Assembly (NCBI GenBank): GCA_001038565.1
Contig: LFJO01000005.1
Location: 550,766 to 614,765, forward strand
Direction of reading: 5' to 3'
Length of the DNA: 64,000 nt
Source of the DNA: Alkalihalobacillus pseudalcaliphilus
GTDB lineage: Bacteria > Bacillota > Bacilli > Bacillales > Bacillaceae_D
Shown in pieces: positions 16,506 to 25,053 of this stretch. Each line of letters begins with the position of its first letter. Within the stretch, counting starts at the first letter, position 1. The notes under the pieces are model-generated. The model was given only the letters and a program-made list of their open reading frames with translations. It was not told the DNA's origin and did no database searches. A program made the translations under genes and the position numbers.

Positions 16506-16982
16506 TCAAACCGTTAAATCATTTTCATTTTGAATATAAATGGCCTTGTTCAGAAGTTCACGTAAAACAGAGGCGAAGATAGCAATGATAAAAGAGGAGA
16601 AGGCAATAATGAGTGTGACTAGCCAAACCGCGAGATTACCTGCACCTTGGGATACTAATGTGATGAGCCCTGCTAAATAAAGAATACATACAGTAAAAGC
16701 ACAGTATTTAATATAATTTAAATAGTTTGCTGGTGGCTTCGTAAAGGAATGCCCTTTGTCTATGTAACGAACAATTTGATAGGCATAATACAAAGCGATA
16801 AAAAATGGAATCATCGTCGCATAAACACCTATTAATAGTGGATATTGCAAATATAAAAATTCAGGGTATACGTGACCAAGCGAGTTGGCTTGCCACGGTA
16901 GCCAAAAAACGCCAAGAACAGCTATGATAAGTGCGATACCAATGATGGCTACTTTTAGTAGCTGTGTTGATACATGTTGCAA
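16506..16982 (-). CDS. DUF2975 membrane protein
   Basis: A 158-residue protein with four hydrophobic segments (about 9-29, 49-70, 95-115 and 120-142) and the FTKPPANYLNYIKYCAF segment typical of DUF2975. A TTG at 16982 is preferred, with GGTGAGG 8 bp upstream; a GTG at 16991 overlaps that site. The function of the family is not established. Coupling to the HTH gene suggests that it senses a membrane signal or restrains the regulator. Confidence 0.8.
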   Translation of the reverse strand: MQHVSTQLLKVAIIGIALIIAVLGVFWLPWQANSLGHVYPEFLYLQYPLLIGVYATMIPFFIALYYAYQIVRYIDKGHSFTKPPANYLNYIKYCAFTVCILYLAGLITLVSQGAGNLAVWLVTLIIAFSSFIIAIFASVLRELLNKAIYIQNENDLTV

Positions 16983-17091
16983 GTCAAACACCTCACCAAA
17001 CTAGTTTTATCTAGTATAACTTGTTATTTATCGTTTTTCAATAAAATATCAAGATTCTTGAATGCTGAGCTTAGTGAGGAGTTTTCTAAAA

Positions 17092-17430
17092 CTATAAAAA
17101 TTCGACTTCGGTTAAAGCGTGGAAAGGAATGCGCTGCTTATGTTGATTGGTCTCTAGATGAATGTGCTTGTTCCATTCATCTACATGGGCAATAAGTCCT
17201 TCTGTTTTTTTCATACGATGCTGTTCCCAATAGTGGATACGTACAGGCATTGTATAGTTAAGAGCGGTTAAAAGGTACATCCCCATTTCGTGATAGGCTT
17301 GATCATCAAGTTCAGGCTTTACTTGTCGCTTCTCTTTTTCTTTTAGCTCAAGTAAGGCTTCTTTATGCTCAGGTAAAAACATTCGGCTTCCTTCCCATAA
17401 TAAATTACCTCTCTTTAAATGTTCACTCAT
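17092..17430 (-). CDS. YolD-like protein, second gene of the SOS polymerase operon
   Basis: The 112-residue protein carries the YolD-like core around KRGNLLWEGSRMFLPEHKEALLELK and the later IRIHYWEQHRMKKTEGLIAHVDEWNKHI segment. YolD-like genes sit beside UvrX/YqjW-type Y-family polymerases in Bacillus (YolD, YqzH). Here the start overlaps the polymerase stop by 4 bp. The protein may act as a polymerase accessory; the mechanism is not settled. It shares the LexA-controlled promoter upstream of the polymerase gene. Confidence 0.88.
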   Translation of the reverse strand: MSEHLKRGNLLWEGSRMFLPEHKEALLELKEKEKRQVKPELDDQAYHEMGMYLLTALNYTMPVRIHYWEQHRMKKTEGLIAHVDEWNKHIHLETNQHKQRIPFHALTEVEFL

Positions 17431-18656
17431 CGGTAATGTCCTCCAATTTTAGCGGCTCGATCCTTTGCTTGGCTTGCAGAGAGAAACGAGGTTGCACGCA
17501 TTAATGTCGTTTTTCCGTAACGATTGTTGATTTTGTCCATGGTATACCCGATTTTTAACAACCGATCGCGATTTTGTTCGAAAAGGCTTAATTGAATTTC
17601 TTGATCGCTTGAAAGAGACGAGAGCGAGACGGCTAGGCGACGAATCGGATAGTTCTGCCAAAAGCGCTCTAATAGCTGGCAAGCGGCGTGGAAAAGTTCT
17701 AAGGTTATATTGGTCGCTTGCTCGATTTTAAGTTGGCGGTGGAAACCTTGTGGGAGCTCATAACTTGCACCAGAAATACTGAGGCTCACAGTTTCACCTT
17801 GAACGCCCTTTGAGCGTGCTCGTCTACATACCTCTTCACAAAGTTCGAGTAAAACAACTCGAATATCTGTGAGATTGTCATAATCACGTGGCAAAGTCAT
17901 ACCGTGACCAATTGCCTTTTGCCCATCATGTGAACGTGTGGTGACGGGCGAATAGTCGATGCCGTGGGCTGTCATCCAAAGAACGTGACCTGGTATCCCC
18001 CATTTTTTCTTGAAGTGCTCAAGGGGGGTATGAGCAAATTGACCAATCGTACGAATCCCCATATTGCGAAAATGTTTAAGGCGTTGTCGACCGATGCCGT
18101 AAAGCTTTTCAATAGGTAGTGGCCATAGGGTTTGTTCGAGTTGGTCTTGCTTTAACCAGTAAATCCCATCTTTGTTTTTTTTGGCGAATAAGTCACAAGC
18201 CATCTTTGCTAGCACTTTGTTCTCACCGATACCAATACGAGCACGTACACGCATGTGATCCCAAATGTGTTTTTGAATCTTTTGAGCGATTTGGTGCGGT
18301 GTGCCAAACAGCCGCTGACTCCCTGTGATATCTAAAAACTGTTCATCAATTGAAAATGGCTCGACGAGGTCTGTATATTGCTTTAAAATTTCTGTTATTT
18401 GGATTGAGGCTTCCACATAGTCCTGCATACGTGGGCGTACAATCAATAAATTTTTACACTTCTGTTCGGCCTCCCACAAGCGTTCTGCGTTTTGAATGCC
18501 GTAGGATTTGGCAATCGGACAGGCGGCGAGGATAACGCCACTACGCCGTGCTGGGTCACCCGATACGACAAGTGGTTTGTCACGTTGCTCGGGGTAGCGT
18601 GTCTTTTCGATCGATGCATAAAAGGATTGCATATCAATCAAAAAAATAACCCTCAT
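17427..18656 (-). CDS. Y-family DNA polymerase (UvrX/YqjW type)
   Basis: A 409-residue UmuC-like translesion polymerase. It has the first carboxylate motif in FLIDMQSFYASIE, the catalytic pair in PFSIDEQFLDITGSQRLFG, an RARIGIGENKVLAKMACD palm/fingers segment, helix-hairpin-helix KLYGIGRQRLKHFRNMGIRTIGQFA, and a little-finger domain. The DMQSFYAS form, in place of DMDAFYAS, is typical of the UvrX/YqjW branch rather than DinB. LSLFEQ near residue 365 resembles a beta-clamp-binding peptide (QxSLF). The gene starts 20 bp downstream of the first of two LexA boxes and overlaps the YolD-like gene. Confidence 0.93.
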   Translation of the reverse strand: MRVIFLIDMQSFYASIEKTRYPEQRDKPLVVSGDPARRSGVILAACPIAKSYGIQNAERLWEAEQKCKNLLIVRPRMQDYVEASIQITEILKQYTDLVEPFSIDEQFLDITGSQRLFGTPHQIAQKIQKHIWDHMRVRARIGIGENKVLAKMACDLFAKKNKDGIYWLKQDQLEQTLWPLPIEKLYGIGRQRLKHFRNMGIRTIGQFAHTPLEHFKKKWGIPGHVLWMTAHGIDYSPVTTRSHDGQKAIGHGMTLPRDYDNLTDIRVVLLELCEEVCRRARSKGVQGETVSLSISGASYELPQGFHRQLKIEQATNITLELFHAACQLLERFWQNYPIRRLAVSLSSLSSDQEIQLSLFEQNRDRLLKIGYTMDKINNRYGKTTLMRATSFLSASQAKDRAAKIGGHYR

Positions 18657-18675
18657 TTTAACCCCTCCCTTTCAT

Positions 18676-18718
18676 AGAACTTATGTTCGTATTTGTATTA
18701 TATGCGAAAATATGTTCG
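18676..18718 (-). promoter_or_regulatory. SOS promoter with two LexA (DinR) boxes
   Basis: On the minus strand, CGAACATAAGTTCT (18676-18689) fits CGAAC-N4-GTTCG at nine of ten fixed positions. CGAACATATTTTCG (18705-18718) fits with one mismatch. A TATAAT -10 (18697-18702) lies between them, so one box covers the -35/-10 spacer and the other the start site. This is strong evidence for LexA repression of the polymerase operon. Confidence 0.85.
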
Positions 18719-18748
18719 TTATGCAATGAGAAAAAGTGGAATTTATAA

Positions 18749-18904
18749 CAGGGTTGCAGCAGGGAGATAAAGAAAATAATTGAAAAGGTCTTTTCAAAAC
18801 ATACAAAAGCATTCCCCATTCACGATATTGATTTCGATTTAGTAAATAACGAAAAAATTCCTGTTTGTCCTAAGCTTTTTTATGAAGTAGACATACAGTG
18901 TTAG
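18749..18904 (+). pseudogene. Possible C-terminal remnant of a lost gene
   Basis: An open frame without a start codon encodes about 50 residues ending KAFPIHDIDFDLVNNEKIPVCP-x-LFYEVDIQC. The composition is protein-like rather than random, and it ends at TAG 18902. I do not recognise the family. The rest of the 18719-18979 gap holds only the amidase ribosome-binding site. Confidence 0.3.
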
Positions 18905-18979
18905 TAGGTCGCTTGAAGTCATGAAGACAAAGGCGATGTGTAATCATATCAGGAAATCTTTAGTTAAGGAGGAATAAGT

Positions 18980-20200
18980 ATGGAAATTAGACAGGACTTT
19001 ATCCCGACAAGTAATCGCAATCGTCCTGGTACAAGGATGAATGCTCGCTTCATCACTGTCCATGAGACCGCAAATAGAAGAAATGGTGCAAATGCACGTA
19101 TGCATGCTGCATATGTAAAGAATCCATCCACATCAGTAAGTTGGCATTATACGGTTGATGATGAACAAATTATTTACCAACACCTACCAACCAATGAGAT
19201 TGGGTGGCATGCAGGGGATGGGGGCACAGGTCAAGGAAATCGAGAGTCTATTGGTATAGAAATCTGTGTGAATAGCGATGGTCAATTTGCTAAAGCAAGG
19301 GAACATGCCATCACATTAATTCGGTTTTTGATGGGGGCCCATCAAATCCCGATTGACCGAGTAGTTCCCCATCAACATTGGACGGGGAAAAACTGTCCAG
19401 CTACTCTTTTGAAAGATTGGTCAACTTTTATAGGACAGGTGCGACAAGCACAGGAAGTCGATTTGATTGTTAGACCTGACGTTGGTGGTGAACAAATTGG
19501 GGCCACTATTTTAAGAAGAGGGAGCAAGGGTAATGCTGTACGTCAACTGCAGCAAGACTTGTTGAAGTTAGGTGAAGTATTGCCACGTTTTGGAGCAGAT
19601 GGGGATTTTGGTGCAGAGACAGAAAGTGCGGTTCGGTCATTTCAACAAAAACAAGGGATTGCCGTTGATGGTATCGTCGGAGAGCAAACCTTTAAGGCTT
19701 TAGAAAGGGCACTTGCCGCGTTAGAAGAGCAGCCAGCACCCCCACCGGTGCCACCTCCGACATCTGGTGGAGGGACCGAGAGAAGGACACTAAGAAATAC
19801 AACACCTATGATGCGTGGCGATGATGTTAGAGTCGTTCAAAGAGCAACTGGAGCGACTGCTGACGGTATTTTTGGTCCGGCGACCGAGCAAAGAGTACGT
19901 ACCTTTCAGCGAGCTCAAGGCTTAACCGCAGATGGTATAGTTGGTCCAAAGACATGGACGGCGATTGATAATCCGAAGCCGGCGCAACCAGCGACGCCTA
20001 AATATACACGATTATTAACACTGAGAAGCCCTAATATGAGGGGCGAGGATGTGCGTGCTGTTCAAAGGAAAATAGGGGTAACCGCAGACGGCATTTTTGG
20101 ACCAAATACGGAGCGAGCGGTTCGAGATTTTCAAAGAAAGGAAAGAATAGCTGTCGATGGCAAAGTAGGCCCTGTAACATGGGGACGGTTATTTTCTTAA
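18980..20200 (+). CDS. N-acetylmuramoyl-L-alanine amidase with three peptidoglycan-binding domains
   Basis: A 406-residue endolysin-like enzyme. The amidase_2 domain (about 1-150) has zinc-ligand segments FITVHETAN and VPHQHWTGKNCPATL, a WHYTVDDEQIIYQHLP strand and a GWHAGDG loop. It cleaves the bond between MurNAc and L-alanine in peptidoglycan. Three PG_binding_1 repeats follow (about 180-235, 270-325 and 350-406), each with AVRxLQ- and VDG/ADGIFGP-type motifs; a PAPPPVPPPTSGGG linker separates the first and second. There is no signal peptide, as in phage endolysins and XlyA/CwlA proteins. No other phage genes are near, so it may be a domesticated or mother-cell lysis enzyme. Confidence 0.9.
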   Translation: MEIRQDFIPTSNRNRPGTRMNARFITVHETANRRNGANARMHAAYVKNPSTSVSWHYTVDDEQIIYQHLPTNEIGWHAGDGGTGQGNRESIGIEICVNSDGQFAKAREHAITLIRFLMGAHQIPIDRVVPHQHWTGKNCPATLLKDWSTFIGQVRQAQEVDLIVRPDVGGEQIGATILRRGSKGNAVRQLQQDLLKLGEVLPRFGADGDFGAETESAVRSFQQKQGIAVDGIVGEQTFKALERALAALEEQPAPPPVPPPTSGGGTERRTLRNTTPMMRGDDVRVVQRATGATADGIFGPATEQRVRTFQRAQGLTADGIVGPKTWTAIDNPKPAQPATPKYTRLLTLRSPNMRGEDVRAVQRKIGVTADGIFGPNTERAVRDFQRKERIAVDGKVGPVTWGRLFS

Positions 20201-20208
20201 TCATAATG

Positions 20209-20248
20209 AAAGCTGTTCTAAGGAAATCCCCTTAGAACAGCTTTTTTT
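20209..20248. terminator. Terminator between the amidase and tenA genes
   Basis: AAAGCTGTTCTAAGG pairs with CCTTAGAACAGCTTT around a 6-base loop, followed by T residues on the plus strand. It lies between convergent genes and may serve both. Confidence 0.92.
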
Positions 20249-20267
20249 GATCGGTACGTATTAAACG

Positions 20268-20942
20268 TTAATCTTCCATAGGCCATGATGTTTGCTCAAA
20301 GGACATATCCCAGAACATATATTCAAAACGACTCGTCGTGAGGAAAATTTCTTCTAACTCCTGTAATTCTTTTTCCGTACTAGAAGCAGTTAATTCATCG
20401 ATTAATTGAATTTGCCACTGTGCTACAGCGCCAAATTCATCTGATTCATACATTCTAATCCACTCACCATACCATTCGTGCTCACGGGCACCTGGAATTT
20501 CACTTAAACGCAAACCAATTTCATAATAACTCCATGTACAAGGCATAATGGCTGCTAATAGTTCTTTTAGTGAACCGCGTTGAGCAATGTTTAGCATATA
20601 AGAGCTGTAGGCTAAAGTTGTCGGTGCTGGCTTTGTCGCTTCAAGCTCTTCTTCAGATATGCCTAGACGCTTCGCATAAGCTCTGTGTAAGCTCATTTCT
20701 TCGTCTAATGTTACGTGTAGCATTTTAGCGAAAACTTGCATAGTCGTTAAGTCTGAAGCTTTTAAGCTACCTAAAGCAAATAACCGCGAGTAATCGATTA
20801 AATAAATGTAGTCTTGACACATAAAAAATTTAAACTTTTCAATGTCGAGACTTCCATCACCAATTCCTTGTACGAATGGGTGTGAATGACTCTTCTCCCA
20901 AATAGGCTTAGCTGCTTCATATAAGCGCTGTGAAAATTTCAT
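20268..20942 (-). CDS. tenA: Thiaminase II (aminopyrimidine aminohydrolase) TenA
   Basis: A 224-residue all-helical TenA protein. It hydrolyses 4-amino-5-aminomethyl-2-methylpyrimidine to HMP in thiamine salvage. Family marks are HPFVQGIGDGSLDIEKFKFFMCQDYIYLIDYSR, DEEMSLHRAYAKRLG, the MPCTWSYYEIG segment with the catalytic cysteine, and EWIRMYESDEFG near the end. A TPP riboswitch lies 120-220 bp upstream on the same strand. tenA stands alone here, without thiO/thiS/thiG or the ykoFEDC-type transporter genes. Confidence 0.94.
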   Translation of the reverse strand: MKFSQRLYEAAKPIWEKSHSHPFVQGIGDGSLDIEKFKFFMCQDYIYLIDYSRLFALGSLKASDLTTMQVFAKMLHVTLDEEMSLHRAYAKRLGISEEELEATKPAPTTLAYSSYMLNIAQRGSLKELLAAIMPCTWSYYEIGLRLSEIPGAREHEWYGEWIRMYESDEFGAVAQWQIQLIDELTASSTEKELQELEEIFLTTSRFEYMFWDMSFEQTSWPMED

Positions 20943-20996
20943 ATTCTCATCATCCTCCTCGTTCGCTAGTCACTAGAGCGTACGACGACGCAAATA

Positions 20997-21021
20997 AACT
21001 CCTCTAAAAAGAAGAGGAGTT
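20997..21021 (-). terminator. Hairpin in the tenA leader, probable riboswitch-controlled terminator
   Basis: AACTCCTCT pairs with AGAGGAGTT around a 7-base loop on the minus strand, between the TPP aptamer and tenA. The following T tract (TTATTT) is modest. It is the likely expression platform. Confidence 0.6.
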
Positions 21022-21069
21022 GTAAACAAGTGTAAGAAAAGTACACGTCGCTAACGTGCATACTTTTGT

Positions 21070-21165
21070 CTACTTCCACTTCCCTCCGCTAGTATTATCT
21101 AGTTCAGGTAAAAAGGGTTAAGGCTCATAGCCTCTCTCAGCACAAATAAACGCACCCCTAGTGAA
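21070..21165 (-). promoter_or_regulatory. TPP riboswitch (THI element) controlling tenA
   Basis: Read on the minus strand, the sequence has the aptamer landmarks in order: CTAGGGGTGC, then GCTGAGAGAGG (the CUGAGA pyrimidine-sensing loop), ACCCTTTTTACCTGAACTAG and the ACTAGCGGAGGGAAGTGG end. It lies upstream of tenA with a hairpin between. Bound thiamine pyrophosphate should reduce tenA expression. The remainder of the gap to the HU terminator (about 21170-21350) shows nothing further. Confidence 0.93.
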
Positions 21166-21353
21166 CGAACTTATATCATTTATCCCTTTCAAATTAACAT
21201 ATAATGCATATACAAGCAATGAAAATGATTGACCATTCAGCTAAATAGTTGGTAAAAAAGTGGGAAGAGCAGTAGGGTACTATGTAAATCGAAGAGGTGG
21301 TTATGCAGTGAGCAAATAAAATGTGCGGCTGAGGTCTTGATACGGTTTCAAAT

Positions 21354-21393
21354 AAAAAATCGAAGCAAGGAGGTTAATCCTTTGCTTCGATTT
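21354..21393 (-). terminator. Terminator of the HU gene
   Basis: On the minus strand, AAATCGAAGCAAAGG pairs with CCTTGCTTCGATTT around a short loop and runs into TTTTTT. Confidence 0.9.
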
Positions 21394-21415
21394 AATGTTC
21401 ATTACATATGTGTAA

Positions 21416-21688
21416 TTAGTTTACTGCGTCTTTTAATTGCTTACCTGGCTTGAATGCAGGGTTCTTAGTTGCTGGAATTTCAATTTCAGCACCTGTTTGA
21501 GGGTTGCGACCCTTACGAGCAGAACGCTCACGTACTTCGAAACTACCAAAGCCAACTAATTGAACTTTGCCACCTTCTACTAATGTTGAAGTAATGCTTT
21601 CGAATACTGCGTCTACTGCTTTAGAAGCATCCTTTTTAGAAAGGTCTGCTTGCTCTGATACTGCGTTAATTAAGTCTGTTTTGTTCAT
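21416..21688 (-). CDS. hup: HU-family DNA-binding protein
   Basis: The 90-residue protein opens [32 protein letters not shown] and has [45 protein letters not shown], the beta-arm and proline tip that bend DNA. The length and sequence are typical of Bacillus HU (HBsu). It forms a single-gene unit with its own terminator. In B. subtilis hbs lies between spoIVA and mtrA/folE; that context is missing here, so this may be a second HU gene. Confidence 0.97.
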   Translation of the reverse strand: MNKTDLINAVSEQADLSKKDASKAVDAVFESITSTLVEGGKVQLVGFGSFEVRERSARKGRNPQTGAEIEIPATKNPAFKPGKQLKDAVN

Positions 21689-21952
21689 GAAAAAAACTCC
21701 CTTTCATACCTTGTTTAGAAAAAACTTATTTTCTATCATTTTAGAAAACAAAAGCTTATTTCTGCATTATAGCAAGCTAATCTGCCTTGATTTAAAGCCT
21801 GCACTTACAATTTACTCTCCAAGCCTATGACTGTCAAGCCTTTCGAAGGAAAATCATTCATATTAAGCCAATATTTTCACCGTTTTTGACATTTCTTCGT
21901 ATATTTTAGTGATAATGTCGAATAAAGAACGAATCCTTCTTAAAAAGTCATA

Positions 21953-22492
21953 TTACATTTTTCGAATTTTCATAGGGCTAATCATAAGAAAAGCTAAGAT
22001 TAAAGTGAAAAGCATAAATACATATTCCGGAATATAGGCGACAAGAAGAGTTAAAATGGTTAACATACAACCGGCAGCTGTAATAGGGAGGCCAAAGAAG
22101 AAACCATTAGATTCGGTAATATTAAACTTCGCTAATCGAATCGCACCACAAATAATAAAAACAATCGCAAAAAATGCACCTGCAAAACCAAATTCAAATA
22201 AGACCGCTTGATGAATTAATAAGGCTGGAGCTACGCCAAAAGAAATCATATCGCATAATGAGTCCAGTTGTTTTCCTAACTCTGACGTACTATTTAGTTT
22301 ACGGGCAACAGCACCATCTAAACGATCAAAAACAGCAGCGATTGTAATGAGCAGTAAAGCGAGTCGTAGCTGATCTTGAATCGTAAAAAGGATTGCAAAT
22401 GCACCTAAACTAAGATTTAATAGAGTCAGGATATTGGCAATTTGTCCTTTTAACTTCTTTTTCGTATGGTCAAGGCGTTGTAATAGCAACAT
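21953..22492 (-). CDS. pssA: CDP-diacylglycerol-serine O-phosphatidyltransferase
   Basis: A 179-residue integral membrane enzyme that makes phosphatidylserine from CDP-diacylglycerol and serine. The CDP-alcohol phosphotransferase motif DG-x2-AR-x8-G-x3-D-x3-D is complete (DGAVARKLNSTSELGKQLDSLCD), followed by five or so hydrophobic helices. ATG 22492 is chosen because AAGGAG lies 8 bp upstream; a GTG at 22501 overlaps that site. It is divergent from psd, which carries out the next step to phosphatidylethanolamine; in B. subtilis the two are in one operon. Confidence 0.94.
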   Translation of the reverse strand: MLLLQRLDHTKKKLKGQIANILTLLNLSLGAFAILFTIQDQLRLALLLITIAAVFDRLDGAVARKLNSTSELGKQLDSLCDMISFGVAPALLIHQAVLFEFGFAGAFFAIVFIICGAIRLAKFNITESNGFFFGLPITAAGCMLTILTLLVAYIPEYVFMLFTLILAFLMISPMKIRKM

Positions 22493-22697
22493 CCATTTCA
22501 CTCCTTGAGTTAATAATCACATAGGTTGTTCTATATCTTTATGAAACTTCCTTCAAAAAAATCGCATATTAAAATAAATCATGGTACATTTTTTTACATG
22601 CGCTATTAAAGTATAATCTTATCATATACAGGGTGTTTACACTACTAAAAGGATAAAGATTGCCAAAAATATTTACAGGTACATGGGGGACAGGTCG

Positions 22698-23492
22698 TTG
22701 AAACAAAAATTGTTCAGGATATTTGTTGAATTGAGTAATTCACCTTTTCAATCGAAGATAATCATGCGTTTTGCTCAATCTAAAATAAGTAAACGCATTA
22801 TACCGGCGTTTGCTAAAACATTTCAAATTAACATGCATGAAGCTGAAAAGTCAATAACAGAGTATCAAAGTCTACATGCTTTCTTTACGAGGAAATTAAA
22901 AAATGGGGTTCGTACTGTGGATGATAAGGAAACAAGTATTGTTAGTCCTGTGGACGCCAAAATAGCCTCCTTGGGTACATTGACACCTAAAAGTGAGTTT
23001 CAAGTTAAAGGGCAAATGTATCAACTGCTTGATTTATTAGGAGACAGAGAAAAAGCACAGCAGTATGTGAATGGACACTACATCGTCCTCTACTTAAGTC
23101 CGAAAGATTATCATCGTATACATAGTCCTCTTACGGGAGAAATCACAAAGCAATGGGAGCTAGGAAAACGTTCATACCCTGTCAATGATGCAGGATTAAA
23201 ATATGGAAAAAAGCCATTATCGCATAATTATCGCTCGTTAACAGAGCTGTGCGTGATGAATCAACATGTCATCATGGCTAAAGTGGGGGCGATGAATATT
23301 AATACAATTGCTCTTACACATTCACACGAGCAGCTAAAAAAGGGAGAAGAGCTCGGCTATTTTTCCTTTGGCTCGACAGTCATCCTGCTCTTTGAGCCTA
23401 CTATGATGGAATTTGAACATCTGCAAGAAGGAGATTCCGTTCAAATGGGCCAAAAGATAGGGATGTTATTGACAACAGAGGGCGCGAAATAA
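22698..23492 (+). CDS. psd: Phosphatidylserine decarboxylase proenzyme
   Basis: A 264-residue proenzyme that converts phosphatidylserine to phosphatidylethanolamine. The SPVDAKIASLG segment, KDYHRIHSPLTGEI (catalytic histidine) and the self-cleavage site FGSTVILLFEP are present; cleavage before the serine of GST makes the pyruvoyl cofactor. The TTG at 22698 has GGGGGA 7 bp upstream. An ATG at 22683 is in frame but lacks a ribosome-binding site. It is divergent from pssA, with about 200 bp between the starts. Confidence 0.94.
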   Translation: MKQKLFRIFVELSNSPFQSKIIMRFAQSKISKRIIPAFAKTFQINMHEAEKSITEYQSLHAFFTRKLKNGVRTVDDKETSIVSPVDAKIASLGTLTPKSEFQVKGQMYQLLDLLGDREKAQQYVNGHYIVLYLSPKDYHRIHSPLTGEITKQWELGKRSYPVNDAGLKYGKKPLSHNYRSLTELCVMNQHVIMAKVGAMNINTIALTHSHEQLKKGEELGYFSFGSTVILLFEPTMMEFEHLQEGDSVQMGQKIGMLLTTEGAK

Positions 23493-23638
23493 AAAAGTAG
23501 AACGCTTTTTAGAACATGTAAAATTAATCGGATAAGATATAGACCCAAGGCAGTTAGATGGAATAACCTAACACGCTTGGGCCAAGTGTCAATAAAGGTC
23601 AACGTTACGATACCCTTTTAAATAGGGCGCTATTTTTT

Positions 23639-24018
23639 TCACCCTTCTGGAATGCCTTCATACAAGAGGTATTCGTCATCTTTTACAACATATATAATGT
23701 CGGGGTTATCTGATTTGAAAATTTTCGTACCTGGTTGAAGTTTAGTAGCAGAAACTGTATTTGAGTTATTTTCCATATGATATTCTGATTCTATTGCTAT
23801 TTCTTCAAGTTCTTTAGGTGATTCTATGATGTGTTTTTGTGAAAAAATATAGACAACATCATTAATAAATATAAAATCAGCTTCTTTATTTTGGGACAAC
23901 TGTTCTTCAGCAATTATTTGACCTGTTGTTGTAACGGCTGTCTCAGATGAATGTTGCCCATTACTACAACCAATTAAAAAAACAAAATTAGAAAAAATGG
24001 TAAAAGAGTCTTTATCAT
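23639..24018 (-). pseudogene. Frameshifted lipoprotein gene (poly-T tract)
   Basis: An ATG at 24018 begins a lipoprotein signal peptide, MIKTLLPFFLILFF, which runs into a stop after a T7 tract (A7 at 23976-23982 on the plus strand). Adding one base restores FFLIGCSNGQHSSE, a lipobox with its cysteine, and the frame then stays open to 23639. The mature part has about 110 residues and ends with IIYVVKDDEYLLYEG. It could be a dead gene, a phase-variable gene switching by slippage, or a sequencing error. The intact product would be an anchored extracytoplasmic lipoprotein of unknown function. A TTG at 23899 could start only a truncated form. Confidence 0.7.
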
Positions 24019-24150
24019 TTTGCCTACTCTCCTTGAAAAGTTTTTCATATCATAACTTCAGCAGTAATTTTAAGATTATTAATATTGTATAAGATTATGT
24101 GTCATGAAGCTATGGTATTATAATAAGTATGATGGTTGTTAGGTTACTAC

Positions 24151-24189
24151 AAAAAGTCGACAAGATACAATTTGTACCATGCCGACTTT
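24151..24189 (-). terminator. Terminator of the SDR gene pair
   Basis: AAGTCGGCATGGTAC pairs imperfectly with GTATCTTGTCGACTT on the minus strand and is followed by TTTTT. Confidence 0.7.
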
Positions 24190-24229
24190 CCTTCATGACA
24201 GTCAAGTGTCATCTATTTTTTTTCACTTT

Positions 24230-25039
24230 CTACCACCCAATACCAGCCTTTTTAATCGCACTAATCGTCGGGTTCCCAACGGTCATGCCGCCATCAGCAG
24301 AAATCACTTGTCCGGTAATAAAGGAAGATTCATCACTTGCTAAATAAAGGGCAAGTTGAGCGATGTCTAATGGAATCCCAATACGTGGCGTTGCTTTTGT
24401 TTCTTCAAAAATCTGAGCGTATTGCTTTAGGCTCTCGTGGCCGTTTTCAACAATCTCAGGCTCAAGCACCATCCCTGGTGCAATGGCATTGGCACGAATT
24501 CCTTGCTTGCCAAATTGAATCGCTGTCGATTTAGTTAATGAGATAACACCAGCTTTTGCGACAGAATAAGCAGACTTAGAAAGCTCAGGGTGAATTCCTG
24601 CAATCGAAGCGGTATTAATGATCGAGCCACCGCCATTTTCTAACATAAGAGGAATCGCGAATTTCGTCCCTAACATTACCGAAGTCAAATTATAACGTAA
24701 TGTTTCTGTCCACTCGTCAATGTCCATATTCATCACATCGACATCGCCCGAAAAATTAAGGCGTGCTGCATTATTATGCAAAATATCCAAGCGACCAAAA
24801 TGTTCTTTCGCTGCTAAGACCATTTCCTCAATTTGCTGGGCTGAACCGATATCAACTGGCTGAGCAATTGCAGTAAATCCAGCGTCATTAATTTCCTTCA
24901 CAACTTCCTTAGCACCGTCGATATTAATGTCAGCGGCAATGACTTTCGCCCCTTCACTGGCAAAAAGCTTAGCGGTTGCTTTTCCCATACCTGATGCTGC
25001 ACCTGTAATAATCGCTACTTTATTTTCTAAACGTTTCAT
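24230..25039 (-). CDS. SDR family oxidoreductase
   Basis: A 269-residue short-chain dehydrogenase/reductase with the cofactor loop TGAASGMGKA, the acidic residue after strand 2 (AADIN) that favours NAD(H), the HNNAARL strand, and the catalytic SIAGIHPELSKSAYSVAK set (S...Y-x3-K). The C-terminal ITGQVISADGGMTVG is typical. It is 14 bp downstream of a second SDR gene, and the pair is divergent from a TetR regulator. The substrate is not known. Confidence 0.9.
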   Translation of the reverse strand: MKRLENKVAIITGAASGMGKATAKLFASEGAKVIAADINIDGAKEVVKEINDAGFTAIAQPVDIGSAQQIEEMVLAAKEHFGRLDILHNNAARLNFSGDVDVMNMDIDEWTETLRYNLTSVMLGTKFAIPLMLENGGGSIINTASIAGIHPELSKSAYSVAKAGVISLTKSTAIQFGKQGIRANAIAPGMVLEPEIVENGHESLKQYAQIFEETKATPRIGIPLDIAQLALYLASDESSFITGQVISADGGMTVGNPTISAIKKAGIGW

Positions 25040-25053
25040 ATGTTATCCACCTC

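Noticed and set aside
18980-20200. Prophage remnant
   Set aside because: Only one endolysin-like amidase is present, with no holin, structural, integrase or att-like sequence nearby.
23545-23582. Terminator after psd
   Set aside because: A CCCAAG/CTTGGG hairpin exists but has no T run on either strand, so I did not list it as a terminator.
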